From: CALBPI01 sp038533155 | Lineage (GTDB): Bacteria > Pseudomonadota > Gammaproteobacteria > Steroidobacterales > Woeseiaceae | Reading direction: 5' to 3' | Assembly (NCBI GenBank): GCA_038533155.1 | Contig: JBCAZH010000008.1 | Location: 1 to 64,000, forward strand | DNA: 64,000 bases | Shown: positions 8,092 through 15,778 of the stretch, one piece after another | Layout of the letters: every line of letters starts with the position of its first letter | Position numbering within the stretch: position 1 is the first letter of the stretch | Program-made: the position numbers and the translations under genes | Notes under the pieces: generated by a model | The model's input: only the letters and a program-made list of their open reading frames with translations | The model's database searches: none | Told to the model about the DNA's origin: nothing

Positions 8092-9263
8092 GTGAAATCG
8101 ATCAATCTGAAACAACCGGTCACCATCGCGCTTGACGCGATGGGGGCTGACTATGGCCCTGAGATCGTTGCTCGGGCAGCCCTAACCGCAGTCGCCGAAC
8201 ACCCGGCGCTGTTTGTTGATCTTGTTGGCGATCAGGACCGTCTTACAGCGCTGTTGCCAAGCGCCGCCAAGAACATTCGCATTTGTCACGCACCGGAAGT
8301 GGTGACGATGGATGATGCGCCGGGCGATGCCGTCCGTCGCAAGAAGGCGTCCTCGATGCGAGTCGCGATCGAGCGCGTAAAGCAGGGCCACGCGGCCGCC
8401 TGTGTCAGCGGCGGCAACACCGGCGCGCTCATGGCGACGGCGAAATTCGTCCTGAAGACGCTTCCCGGTATCAAGCGGCCCGCGATCATGGCCGAGTTGC
8501 CAACGCGGCGAACGCCGACCTACCTTCTCGATGTTGGTGCCAACGCGGCTTGTGATGCCGACCAACTGTTCCAATTTGCGGTGATGGGTAGTGTTGTTGC
8601 CGGGCAATTGAGTGGTTCGNNNNNNNNNNNNNNNNNNNNNNNNNNNNNNNNNNNNNNNNNNNNNNNNNNNNNNNNNNNNNNNNNNNNNNNNNNNNNNNNN
8701 NNNNNNNNNNNNNNNNNNNACTGTTCCAATTTGCGGTGATGGGTAGTGTTGTTGCCGGGCAATTGAGTGGTTCGGCGACACCGTCTGTTGCCCTTCTTAA
8801 TATCGGAAGCGAGGCGGCCAAGGGTGATGGTCTGATTCAGGAAGCCAGCGCACGGATTGAGTCGAGCGGACTGAACTACGTGGGTTTCGTCGAAGGCAAC
8901 GACCTTGGAGAGGGCCACGTGGATGTTGTCGTTACGGACGGTTTCACGGGCAATGTGGCGCTCAAGACTATGGAAGGCACGGCCTCTTTGGTGAGTGATT
9001 TTGCGAAGCGTGCGTTTACTCGCGGTCTATGGGCGAAAATTCAGGGATTAGTGGCGCGCAGTGCATTGAACCAACTTAGAACGACGTTGGACCCTAGAGG
9101 GTATAATGGCGCGAGCTTCGTCGGATTGAACGGTATCGTGGTCAAGAGTCATGGTAGCGCCGATGAAGTGGCGTTTGGTCACGCAATCAGAACCGCGTTA
9201 CTGGAAGTGTCTGACAACACCCCAGCAGCGATCGACCGATGGATGAAGAACGAGGCAGCCTGA
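8092..9263 (+). CDS. plsX: Phosphate acyltransferase PlsX, interrupted by a false assembly gap
   Basis: PlsX makes acyl-phosphate from acyl-ACP, the first step in the PlsX/PlsY route to phosphatidic acid. The GTG at 8092 gives VTIALDAMGADYGPE, the family start. The reading frame is broken by 100 Ns (8620-8719) and shifts frame across them. The 55 bases before the Ns are repeated exactly after them. Deleting one copy plus the Ns (155 bases) puts both halves in one frame and gives a 338-residue protein, the normal PlsX length, with FAVMGSVVAGQLSG running into VALLNIGSEAAKGD as in other PlsX proteins. The stop overlaps the fabH start (TGATG). Confidence 0.93.
8565..8774. other. Assembly gap (100 N) with 55-bp repeated flanks in plsX
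   Basis: The Ns run from 8620 to 8719. Bases 8565-8619 and 8720-8774 are identical over 55 bases. This is the pattern of two contigs that overlap by one k-mer and were scaffolded without merging. The repeat is not biological. Confidence 0.93.
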
Positions 9264-10228
9264 TGTTTTCAAGAATCGCCGGGACCGGCAGTTATGCACC
9301 GGAGCGAGTGCTCACCAATGCCGATCTCGAGAAGATGGTCGATACGAGCGATGAGTGGATTCGCACACGCACCGGTATCGAACGGCGCCATATTGCTGCG
9401 GACGACCAGACGACATCATCGCTGGCAGTGGAAGCGGCGCGGCGTGCGATGGAAGCGGCAGGTGTTACTGGTGAGGACATTGATTTCATTGCAATCGGTA
9501 CGACCACACCTGATTTTGTGTTTCCAAACGTTGGTTGTTTGATTCAGGAGGAGCTCGGCATTCCCGCTTGTCCGACGATGTCGTTGGAGGCCGCATGCAC
9601 CGGGTTCATTTACGCGCTAAGCGTCGCCGATCAATACATGCGTGCCGGCACGGCGAAGTGCGCGCTGGTGATTGGTGCAGAGACGCTGTCCCGCATCACA
9701 GACTGGAATGATCGCAACACGTGCGTGTTGTTCGGTGATGGTGCAGGCGCAGTTGTGCTTACTCCCAATGATGAAGCGGGCGTGATTTCCACTCATTTGG
9801 GCGCGGATGGCCGGTACCGCCACTTGTTGGGAATGGATGCTGGGCCGTCGAAAAGACTCGATGATGTCGTTCGTGGTGAAGCGTTCATCCAAATGGCCGG
9901 CAACGAGGTGTTTAAGGTCGCGGTGAAAACGCTGGAGCGTATCGTCGATGAGACACTAGAGGCCAACGATATCGACAAATCGGATATCGATTGGTTGATC
10001 CCGCACCAGGCCAATATTCGCATCATCAAGGCGACCGCCAAACGGTTGGCCATGCCGATGGAGCAGGTTGTCTTGACGGTCCAAGAATACGGCAACACGT
10101 CGGCTGCCTCGGTACCGATGGCGCTGGATGCTGCGGTTCGCGACGGCCGCGTGCAACGCGGGCAGTTGCTTCTGCTAGAAGCGTTCGGCGGCGGGTTTAC
10201 CTGGGGCTCTGCGCTCGTTCGATTCTGA
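9263..10228 (+). CDS. fabH: 3-oxoacyl-[ACP] synthase III FabH
   Basis: 321 residues. FabH joins acetyl-CoA and malonyl-ACP to start fatty acid synthesis. The catalytic triad is visible: cysteine in EAACTGF (about residue 113), histidine in IPHQAN (about 247) and asparagine in EYGNTSAAS (about 277). The start is the ATG that overlaps the plsX stop as TGATG; an earlier in-frame ATG at 9239 lies inside plsX. In E. coli fabD-fabG-acpP-fabF follow, but here the next gene is convergent and unrelated, so those genes lie elsewhere. Confidence 0.97.
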   Translation: MFSRIAGTGSYAPERVLTNADLEKMVDTSDEWIRTRTGIERRHIAADDQTTSSLAVEAARRAMEAAGVTGEDIDFIAIGTTTPDFVFPNVGCLIQEELGIPACPTMSLEAACTGFIYALSVADQYMRAGTAKCALVIGAETLSRITDWNDRNTCVLFGDGAGAVVLTPNDEAGVISTHLGADGRYRHLLGMDAGPSKRLDDVVRGEAFIQMAGNEVFKVAVKTLERIVDETLEANDIDKSDIDWLIPHQANIRIIKATAKRLAMPMEQVVLTVQEYGNTSAASVPMALDAAVRDGRVQRGQLLLLEAFGGGFTWGSALVRF

Positions 10229-10236
10229 CGCGTCCG

Positions 10237-10779
10237 TCAGATCAGCGAACGGGAAGGTAGCCCACCGCGGTCGGTACGCATTCGCCGCTGCATCCGTCCG
10301 TGTAGTGCCCAGCGACGTTTGTTGAGACGTTCGATACGGACATCCTCAGGTACTGTGGTCATCAGGCTGCTGCGATACCGGCAGAAGTCCCGATAGGCCT
10401 CGATCACATGCTTTAGCTCAAGCAGCAGCAATTCGATCACGATGGCGTCATCGAGCAAACCTAAGCCGGGCACGTCGTCCGGAATCAGATCGTCGGGATC
10501 TCCAAAATACACCAGAGCCGCGAGAATCTTCTCGCGTTGCCGTTTCGGCAACTGCCAATCGGCATCCTCAAGCATGTCGGTCATGGCGGCCAATTTCGGC
10601 ACGCGTTCCCGCACGAAATCTGGCGCTTGCCGAGAGTCGAAGTCGTCGAGCAATGTCTTGGCCGCTTCGAGGATGTCCTGCTCGTCTGCGCTATGGATCG
10701 TGTCTCGCGCGGCCTGCATAGCTTTTCGCAAAGCTCGGATATCTTTGTTCGATATTTTGATTTTGACGACGATAGCCAC
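10237..10779 (-). CDS. DUF1232 (YkvA-like) domain protein
   Basis: 180 residues from a GTG at 10779 that has GGGGA about 8 bases upstream. A longer in-frame ATG at 10872 would overlap the divergent L,D-transpeptidase start and is rejected. The N-terminal half is charged and helical. The core ALVYFGDPDDLIPD followed by PGLGLLDDAIVI is the DUF1232 signature. Most members have this as a membrane-associated segment; the function is unknown. A basic tail (RMQRRMRTDRGG) ends the protein. Convergent with fabH, 8 bases apart. Confidence 0.8.
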   Translation of the reverse strand: MAIVVKIKISNKDIRALRKAMQAARDTIHSADEQDILEAAKTLLDDFDSRQAPDFVRERVPKLAAMTDMLEDADWQLPKRQREKILAALVYFGDPDDLIPDDVPGLGLLDDAIVIELLLLELKHVIEAYRDFCRYRSSLMTTVPEDVRIERLNKRRWALHGRMQRRMRTDRGGLPSRSLI

Positions 10780-10831
10780 GCGTGCTGTCCCCTGCGTTAC
10801 AATCGCGCAAAGGCTACGTGGCACGTGACAA

Positions 10832-11911
10832 ATGGTCAAACGTCGCAATTTTTCTACGCATCTTCTCAGCACCGCCTTTGCGTGGTGTCTGCTGGGTTTC
10901 TGTCTATCGTCGCCAACGTTCGGCGCGCAGTATGACCTCCCTCCGCCGGATCAGGATGTCATCGGGGAGATGCAGGAAATTGAGGCTGAGGAGGCAGATA
11001 CGTTTGTCGATCTAGCGCGGCGGTACGGTGTTGGATACACAGAGCTGCGCCGTGCTAATCCTGATGTCGACCCGTGGTTGCCAGGCGCTGGAACACGCAT
11101 CGTGATTCCCACACAGTTCGTATTGCCTGACGCGCCGCGCCGTGGGGTGGTTTTGAATCTTGCCGAATACCGGATGTATTTCTATCCGCAGGATGACCGC
11201 GATATCGTCTATACCTTTCCGATCAGCATCGGTCGCATGGACTGGGAAACGCCGCTGGGTCGAACGCGCGTCGTTGCCAAAGCAGTGCGGCCAAGTTGGT
11301 ATCCACCGAAATCGATTCGCGAGGAACATGCTGCTGAAGGTGACCCACTACCGGCGGTCGTGCCGCCTGGGCCGGACAACCCGCTGGGTGAGTATGCAAT
11401 CCGACTGGGTCTACCCGGATACCTGATTCACGGAACCAACCGGCCGGCCGGGGTTGGCATGCGGGTGACGCATGGCTGCATTCGGATGTTTCCCGAGGAC
11501 ATCGAATCGCTGTTTCCGATGGTGCCGGTCAAAACGCCGGTGCGGATCGTCAATCAACCCGTGAAGATGGGTTGGAGTGCAGATCAACTAGTAATGGAAG
11601 CGCATGAACCGCTCGCGGTCGCGGTGTCGGATACCGTCGATGAACCGACAGCCGACTCTGAGGCGGCGGAGCCAGTCGAAACTGTCGCGATCGAAGAGGG
11701 CGGGCTGACTTCGATGATGCGAGTGTACGTCGCTGCGACGCGTGAACTCGAGGCGACCACCGACTGGGCGCTGATGGAAGAAGTGCTTGAGCAGGCGCGC
11801 GGCGTGCCCGTTCTTGTTGGACAGTTGAACCCGTCAGCTGATCTTGATGAAGTTATGGAGCCGGCAGTGAGCGGGCCAGGTTCCGATGCACAGAAGGCTG
11901 CCGGTAAGTAA
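10832..11911 (+). CDS. L,D-transpeptidase (ErfK/YbiS family) with LysM-like domain
   Basis: 359 residues from the ATG at 10832. A signal sequence (about 1-30, ending PTFGAQ) directs it to the periplasm. Residues 50-90 resemble a LysM peptidoglycan-binding domain (FVDLARRYGVGYTELRRANP). The YkuD catalytic domain (about 105-245) contains HGTNRPAGVGMRVTHGCIRM, which holds the catalytic histidine and cysteine. In E. coli the ErfK, YbiS and YcfS enzymes attach Lpp to peptidoglycan by the same reaction. The C-terminal 110 residues are acidic and less conserved. An Lpp/OprI-like lipoprotein gene lies directly downstream in the convergent direction, which supports a lipoprotein-anchoring role. Confidence 0.92.
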   Translation: MVKRRNFSTHLLSTAFAWCLLGFCLSSPTFGAQYDLPPPDQDVIGEMQEIEAEEADTFVDLARRYGVGYTELRRANPDVDPWLPGAGTRIVIPTQFVLPDAPRRGVVLNLAEYRMYFYPQDDRDIVYTFPISIGRMDWETPLGRTRVVAKAVRPSWYPPKSIREEHAAEGDPLPAVVPPGPDNPLGEYAIRLGLPGYLIHGTNRPAGVGMRVTHGCIRMFPEDIESLFPMVPVKTPVRIVNQPVKMGWSADQLVMEAHEPLAVAVSDTVDEPTADSEAAEPVETVAIEEGGLTSMMRVYVAATRELEATTDWALMEEVLEQARGVPVLVGQLNPSADLDEVMEPAVSGPGSDAQKAAGK

Positions 11912-11925
11912 AAAGCTTGGGGCAT

Positions 11926-11957
11926 AAAAAACGCCGCGCAGTTAAACCACGCGGCGT
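11926..11957 (-). terminator. Intrinsic terminator of the Lpp/OprI-like gene
   Basis: On the minus strand an 8-bp GC-rich perfect stem (ACGCCGCG/CGCGGCGT, 11-base loop) is followed by six Ts. It lies about 50 bases past the stop of the lipoprotein gene. Strong terminators are usual for this very abundant mRNA. Confidence 0.85.
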
Positions 11958-12005
11958 CTTCGGCGCGCTAGGCGCCAGCCATATCAGGCAATTCCGTTGC
12001 GGGAA

Positions 12006-12308
12006 TTACTTCGACATGGAACGCTGGAACATGCGCTCCAGACGCTCTGTGTTGGCGTCACAGCAGGATTGCGCTGAGTTTGCAGCAGACAGCGCCTGGT
12101 TGGCGGTGCTTGCAGCGCTCGCAGCTTGCTGGCTAGCACGATCCGCAGCGGCACGTGCAGCTTCTGCAGCGGTTTTAGCAGCCGCAGCGTCAGCAGCAGC
12201 AGCATCTGCTTTTGCACTCACTTCGTTCAGCAATTCAGTGTTCGTGCAACCGGCAGCAGTACCTAGTACCAGTACGGCAGCAGCGACTTTCAGAACGTTC
12301 TTCATCAT
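12006..12308 (-). CDS. Alanine-zipper murein lipoprotein (Lpp/OprI-like)
   Basis: About 100 residues. The likely start is one of two adjacent ATGs at 12308/12305, after a GGGG purine run. The lipoprotein signal (MKNVLKVAAAVLVLGTAAGC) ends in an AAGC lipobox, so the mature protein is lipidated on cysteine and lies in the outer membrane. The body is an alanine-rich heptad coil (about 60 residues), and ANTERLERMF matches the end of Pseudomonas OprI. A C-terminal lysine (SMSK) would allow covalent linkage to peptidoglycan. A CC pair near residue 82 is unusual for the family and could cross-link coils. Neighbour to the L,D-transpeptidase. Confidence 0.88.
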   Translation of the reverse strand: MMKNVLKVAAAVLVLGTAAGCTNTELLNEVSAKADAAAADAAAAKTAAEAARAAADRASQQAASAASTANQALSAANSAQSCCDANTERLERMFQRSMSK

Positions 12309-12520
12309 TACAAAAAACCCCATTCGTTCTTGTACAAGTCAGTATCGAAGATACCCAAACAACAACAGGCTAAACCTGTAGTTGCGGCAATAATGCCAGA
12401 TTTTTTGATGAGTTATAAGAAAATCGCCCGTCTCGGTTTGGCGACAGGGTTTTCGGGTTGTCGATCGTCATCGGAGGATTCTCTAAATTGCCTTGGGTTT
12501 GAATTTCTTACCCATCAGAC

Positions 12521-12572
12521 TTGCGCCAGCAAGTGACCTGTATATAATCACAGTGACTGGGTTTCTATACAG
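12521..12572 (+). promoter_or_regulatory. lexA promoter with two LexA boxes
   Basis: Two SOS boxes of the form CTG-N10-CAG lie at 12538-12553 (CTGTATATAATCACAG) and 12557-12572 (CTGGGTTTCTATACAG), 19 bases centre to centre. The first contains a perfect -10 hexamer TATAAT (12543-12548), with a TTGCGC -35 at 12521. LexA bound here would block RNA polymerase. E. coli lexA also has two boxes. The next gene begins 8 bases downstream. Confidence 0.9.
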
Positions 12573-12580
12573 GTAGCGGT

Positions 12581-13198
12581 ATGCACGACCTCACTCCACG
12601 CCAATCGCAAATTCTGGAGCTGATTCAGGATTTCATCCACGAAACCGGCATGCCGCCAACGCGTGCTGAAATCGCCAGGGAATTGGGTTTCAAGTCGCCG
12701 AATTCAGCGGAAGAGCATTTGCGTGCCTTGCAACGCAAAGGTGTGCTCGAGCTGATTCCAGGCACCTCTCGCGGTATTCAGTTGAAAGACTCATTGCGCG
12801 AGCAGATCGGCCTGCCATTAGTCGGCCGTGTCGCTGCCGGTCATCCCATCCTCGCCGAACAAAACATCGAAGCCCATTACCGAGTGGATCCGGCTTTCTT
12901 TAGTCCGAAGCCGCACTATCTGCTTCGTGTGTGCGGAATGAGTATGAAAGACATTGGAATCCTGGACGGTGATCTGGTGGCGGTACACCGAACGCCGGAA
13001 GTACGCAGTCGCCAGGTGGTGGTTGCTCGACTCGATGACGAAGTCACCGTCAAACGCTACCGGCAAGAAGGCAGTGTGGTGTGGTTACTTCCTGAGAACG
13101 AAGATTTTGAACCGATTGAGGTTGATCTCAGCGAGCAATCATTGGTGATCGAAGGTGTTGTGGTCGGCGTCATTCGAGATGGCGTACAGGTCCACTAA
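12581..13198 (+). CDS. lexA: SOS repressor LexA
   Basis: 205 residues. LexA represses the SOS regulon and self-cleaves when stimulated by RecA filaments. The N-terminal winged helix (residues 1-65, start LTPRQSQILELIQ) binds the boxes. The cleavage site is the Ala-Gly of GRVAAGHP (about residues 88-95). The serine of CGMSMKD and the lysine of EVTVKRY form the catalytic dyad. It heads a run with imuA, imuB and dnaE2 (53-base gap to imuA), so one autoregulated promoter may control the whole mutagenesis set. Confidence 0.97.
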   Translation: MHDLTPRQSQILELIQDFIHETGMPPTRAEIARELGFKSPNSAEEHLRALQRKGVLELIPGTSRGIQLKDSLREQIGLPLVGRVAAGHPILAEQNIEAHYRVDPAFFSPKPHYLLRVCGMSMKDIGILDGDLVAVHRTPEVRSRQVVVARLDDEVTVKRYRQEGSVVWLLPENEDFEPIEVDLSEQSLVIEGVVVGVIRDGVQVH

Positions 13199-13251
13199 AC
13201 CCTTCCAGCGAGTAGTGAATTTGGCAAGGTAGCCCAACACGAGTACCGCTT

Positions 13252-14046
13252 ATGAGCAAAGCGCCACCGGACGCGTCCGGTCAGCCTGGCGATTCTGTTG
13301 ACAGTCGTTTGTCCATTCAGAGTGCCACGACAAAAAAACAAACTCCGGAGTCGTCCTCCGGGGTTTTTTTTTCCCCAGAACAGGTGTCGGCCTTTGAATC
13401 GGCGGGGTTGTGGCGTGCGAATGCGCTCGCCTCAGCCGAAGGACCGGTATGTCCGACAGGTTATGAGGAACTGGATGCTTGCTTGCCAGGTGGCGGGTGG
13501 AACACAGCAGGTCTGACTGAGCTTTTGACCAAGACAGTAGGTGTTGGAGAGCTCCGATTGTTGATGCCAGCCTTGTCTTCTTTGACGAGCGCCAATCCAG
13601 GTTGGGTGATGTGGATTGCGCCACCTTTTTTGCCGAATGCGCCAGCGTTACAGCAATGGCAGGTGGCCCCGTCACGCATGTTGGTGATTCACCCGCGAAC
13701 ACCGCGTGATCTTGCGTGGGCGACCGAACAAGCGCTGACTTCCGACAACTGCATAGCAGTATTGGTGTGGGCGCATCTTTTGGATCGCACCAAGCAGCGA
13801 GGTGGCTTTCAACGACTGAGTCGCCGACTGCAGTTGGCTGCATCGGAGCACCGGTGTTGGGCGGTGGCGTTTCGTGGATTCGAGCAACGCCAGACGCCGT
13901 CTGCTGCCGTACTGCGTATCGCGTTGACGGTGAACGAAGATCAACGGGATTTAGAGCTTTTGAAAGTGCGGGGCGGACGACCCTGCACCGTGCGGAATTT
14001 CGATGCGGGTGTGGACTTCGGTTTAGGCGCATTGGTGAGACCGTGA
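13252..14046 (+). CDS. imuA: ImuA, translesion synthesis accessory protein
   Basis: 264 residues. ImuA is a RecA/SulA-related protein that works with ImuB and DnaE2 in damage-induced mutagenesis. The match is to the family core: CPTGYEELDACLPGGGW (about residues 64-80), then GLTELL and the WIAPPFLPNAPAL strand. No complete Walker A motif is visible, as expected for ImuA. The C-terminus (KVRGGRPC) is typical. I found no LexA box between lexA and imuA, so expression probably comes from the lexA promoter. Ten bases upstream of imuB. Confidence 0.9.
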   Translation: MSKAPPDASGQPGDSVDSRLSIQSATTKKQTPESSSGVFFSPEQVSAFESAGLWRANALASAEGPVCPTGYEELDACLPGGGWNTAGLTELLTKTVGVGELRLLMPALSSLTSANPGWVMWIAPPFLPNAPALQQWQVAPSRMLVIHPRTPRDLAWATEQALTSDNCIAVLVWAHLLDRTKQRGGFQRLSRRLQLAASEHRCWAVAFRGFEQRQTPSAAVLRIALTVNEDQRDLELLKVRGGRPCTVRNFDAGVDFGLGALVRP

Positions 14047-14059
14047 AAGTGCAGCAGTG

Positions 14060-15772
14060 ATGGCAGGTACACCACGTCAATCGCAGCCCGATTTGTTCCG
14101 TGAGGTCAGCGACCCGCAGGCACACAGTGCGCGTCATGAACGCCAGCAATTGCAGGCGCGCTCGGTTCAGTCGGTTGGTAGCCGTCCGTCTGCTGAGACA
14201 TTAGCGAGTGTTACGCCGGCCCATTCAGCCGTTTGGGTGTGTTTGTATTTCCCTGGATTGCCATTACAAGCGTTACAAGGTCAGTGCAGCGTTTCTACAC
14301 CGAGTGTTGTTGTTGATGATGATCGTCAGCGCACCGTGATTGCGGTGAACCGAGCGGCGAGCGGCTGTGGTCTGGTCGCAGGTCAAAGTCTGCGCACTGC
14401 GATGGCGCTGTGTCAGGAACTTGATGTGCTCGAACGAGCGCCCGAGAAGGAAGCGGCGTTACTCGCCGAAGTGGCGCAGCGGCTCATGTCATTGAGTCCG
14501 CAAGTCTGCCAACAGCCCCCACAGTCACTGTTGTTGGAGGTACGAGGCAGCCTGAAGTTGTTCGGTGGCATAGAGAATCTGTTGGCGCGATTACATGCGC
14601 ATTGTCTTCCGGACCACCACGTACGTTATGCCGTCGCGCCAACCCCCATGGGGGCGTGTTGGTTGGTCAGAGGCGGATTGAGCCCAGTTCCTGGGGATAT
14701 AGTGAACCAAGGCTTGGATGCGCGTGAATTCCTGCAGTTGTTGAATGCTTTGGATCTTGGCGTCACCCATTGGCCGGACACCACGCTCAATGCGTTGCGT
14801 GAAATGGGTATCTACACGATCGGCGACTGTCGGCGACTGCCAAGGGCTGGGCTCGCGCGGCGTTTTGGTGTTGAGGTACCGCAAGATCTCGCCAAAGCGC
14901 TGGGTGAACTGCCAGATATTCGCGATGTGCTGATACCGCAACCGCAGTTTGATGCAGTGATGCAGCTGGACGCTGAACTGACGTCGACAGGCGCGTTACT
15001 GCCGGTGTGTACCTCGTTGTTGCGGCAACTTGAGATAGATTTACGTAGCCGACAAGCAGCGGTACGTGAACTCCAGTTTGGTTTTCATGCGTGGCAGGGA
15101 CAAGCGGGGCAAGTTGCACTGTCTCTATGTGCGCCGAGCCATTGCGTGGCTGACTGGTTGCCTGTGCTACAGGCACAGCTGGAAACCGTTGAACTGCAAC
15201 AGCCGGTTGTTGCAGTGAGTTTAAGTGCCGTTGCGCAAGATGCGCTGGAGCTTGCGTCAAAGTCATTGGACTTGACCAGTAACGAAGGATTTGCAGTTGC
15301 GATACCAGACAGTGGGTATGCGTTACTCGATCGCTTGCGTGCGCGCCTTGGGAAAGATGCTGTAGCGCGACTGCTGCATGTGGCCGAGCACCGACCGGAA
15401 CGCGCATCGCAGTCTGTTGCCGTGTTCGATGCAGACACCATCACATCGAAACCATTACCGCCCGATTGGCAGATATGCGATGTTCCTTTGCCGGAACAAT
15501 CACGCACTGCTGCTTCGATCTGGTTGCAAAGACCGTTGTGGCTGTTGGAACGACCGCAACCACTGACGCTATGTGGTGAACGTCCTTGCCACCTGGGTGT
15601 GTTGGTGCTCAATCACGGACCAGAGCGTATATCCGCCGGTTGGTGGGACCAGAACAACAGCGCTCGCGATTATTTTGTCGCCACCGATATCGATGCTGCT
15701 CGCTTGTGGGTGTTCCGTACTTGGACCAAGCAACATGAGCCACGCTGGTGGTTGCACGGCGTGTTCGGTTGA
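14060..15772 (+). CDS. imuB: ImuB, non-catalytic Y-family polymerase homologue
   Basis: 570 residues from the ATG at 14060 (an adjacent GTG at 14057 is also possible). ImuB is the hub that binds the beta clamp, ImuA and DnaE2. The fold follows the Y family, but the metal-binding acids are absent: the first motif reads LYFPGLPLQ where polymerases have DMDAFF, and the second reads LLLEVRGSLKLFGG with no DE pair. This is the normal inactive state for ImuB. The thumb and little-finger parts follow up to about residue 400, and a C-terminal 150-residue tail (WWLHGVF end) is the ImuB-specific region. Confidence 0.93.
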   Translation: MAGTPRQSQPDLFREVSDPQAHSARHERQQLQARSVQSVGSRPSAETLASVTPAHSAVWVCLYFPGLPLQALQGQCSVSTPSVVVDDDRQRTVIAVNRAASGCGLVAGQSLRTAMALCQELDVLERAPEKEAALLAEVAQRLMSLSPQVCQQPPQSLLLEVRGSLKLFGGIENLLARLHAHCLPDHHVRYAVAPTPMGACWLVRGGLSPVPGDIVNQGLDAREFLQLLNALDLGVTHWPDTTLNALREMGIYTIGDCRRLPRAGLARRFGVEVPQDLAKALGELPDIRDVLIPQPQFDAVMQLDAELTSTGALLPVCTSLLRQLEIDLRSRQAAVRELQFGFHAWQGQAGQVALSLCAPSHCVADWLPVLQAQLETVELQQPVVAVSLSAVAQDALELASKSLDLTSNEGFAVAIPDSGYALLDRLRARLGKDAVARLLHVAEHRPERASQSVAVFDADTITSKPLPPDWQICDVPLPEQSRTAASIWLQRPLWLLERPQPLTLCGERPCHLGVLVLNHGPERISAGWWDQNNSARDYFVATDIDAARLWVFRTWTKQHEPRWWLHGVFG

Positions 15773-15778
15773 TGTGTT

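Noticed and set aside
8565..8774. 55-bp direct repeats at the Ns as a mobile-element signature
   Set aside because: Same length at both N runs, and collapsing restores frames; this is an assembly artefact.
13250..14149. 299-residue frame opposite imuA
   Set aside because: Antisense to imuA and the start of imuB, with no signal or motif.
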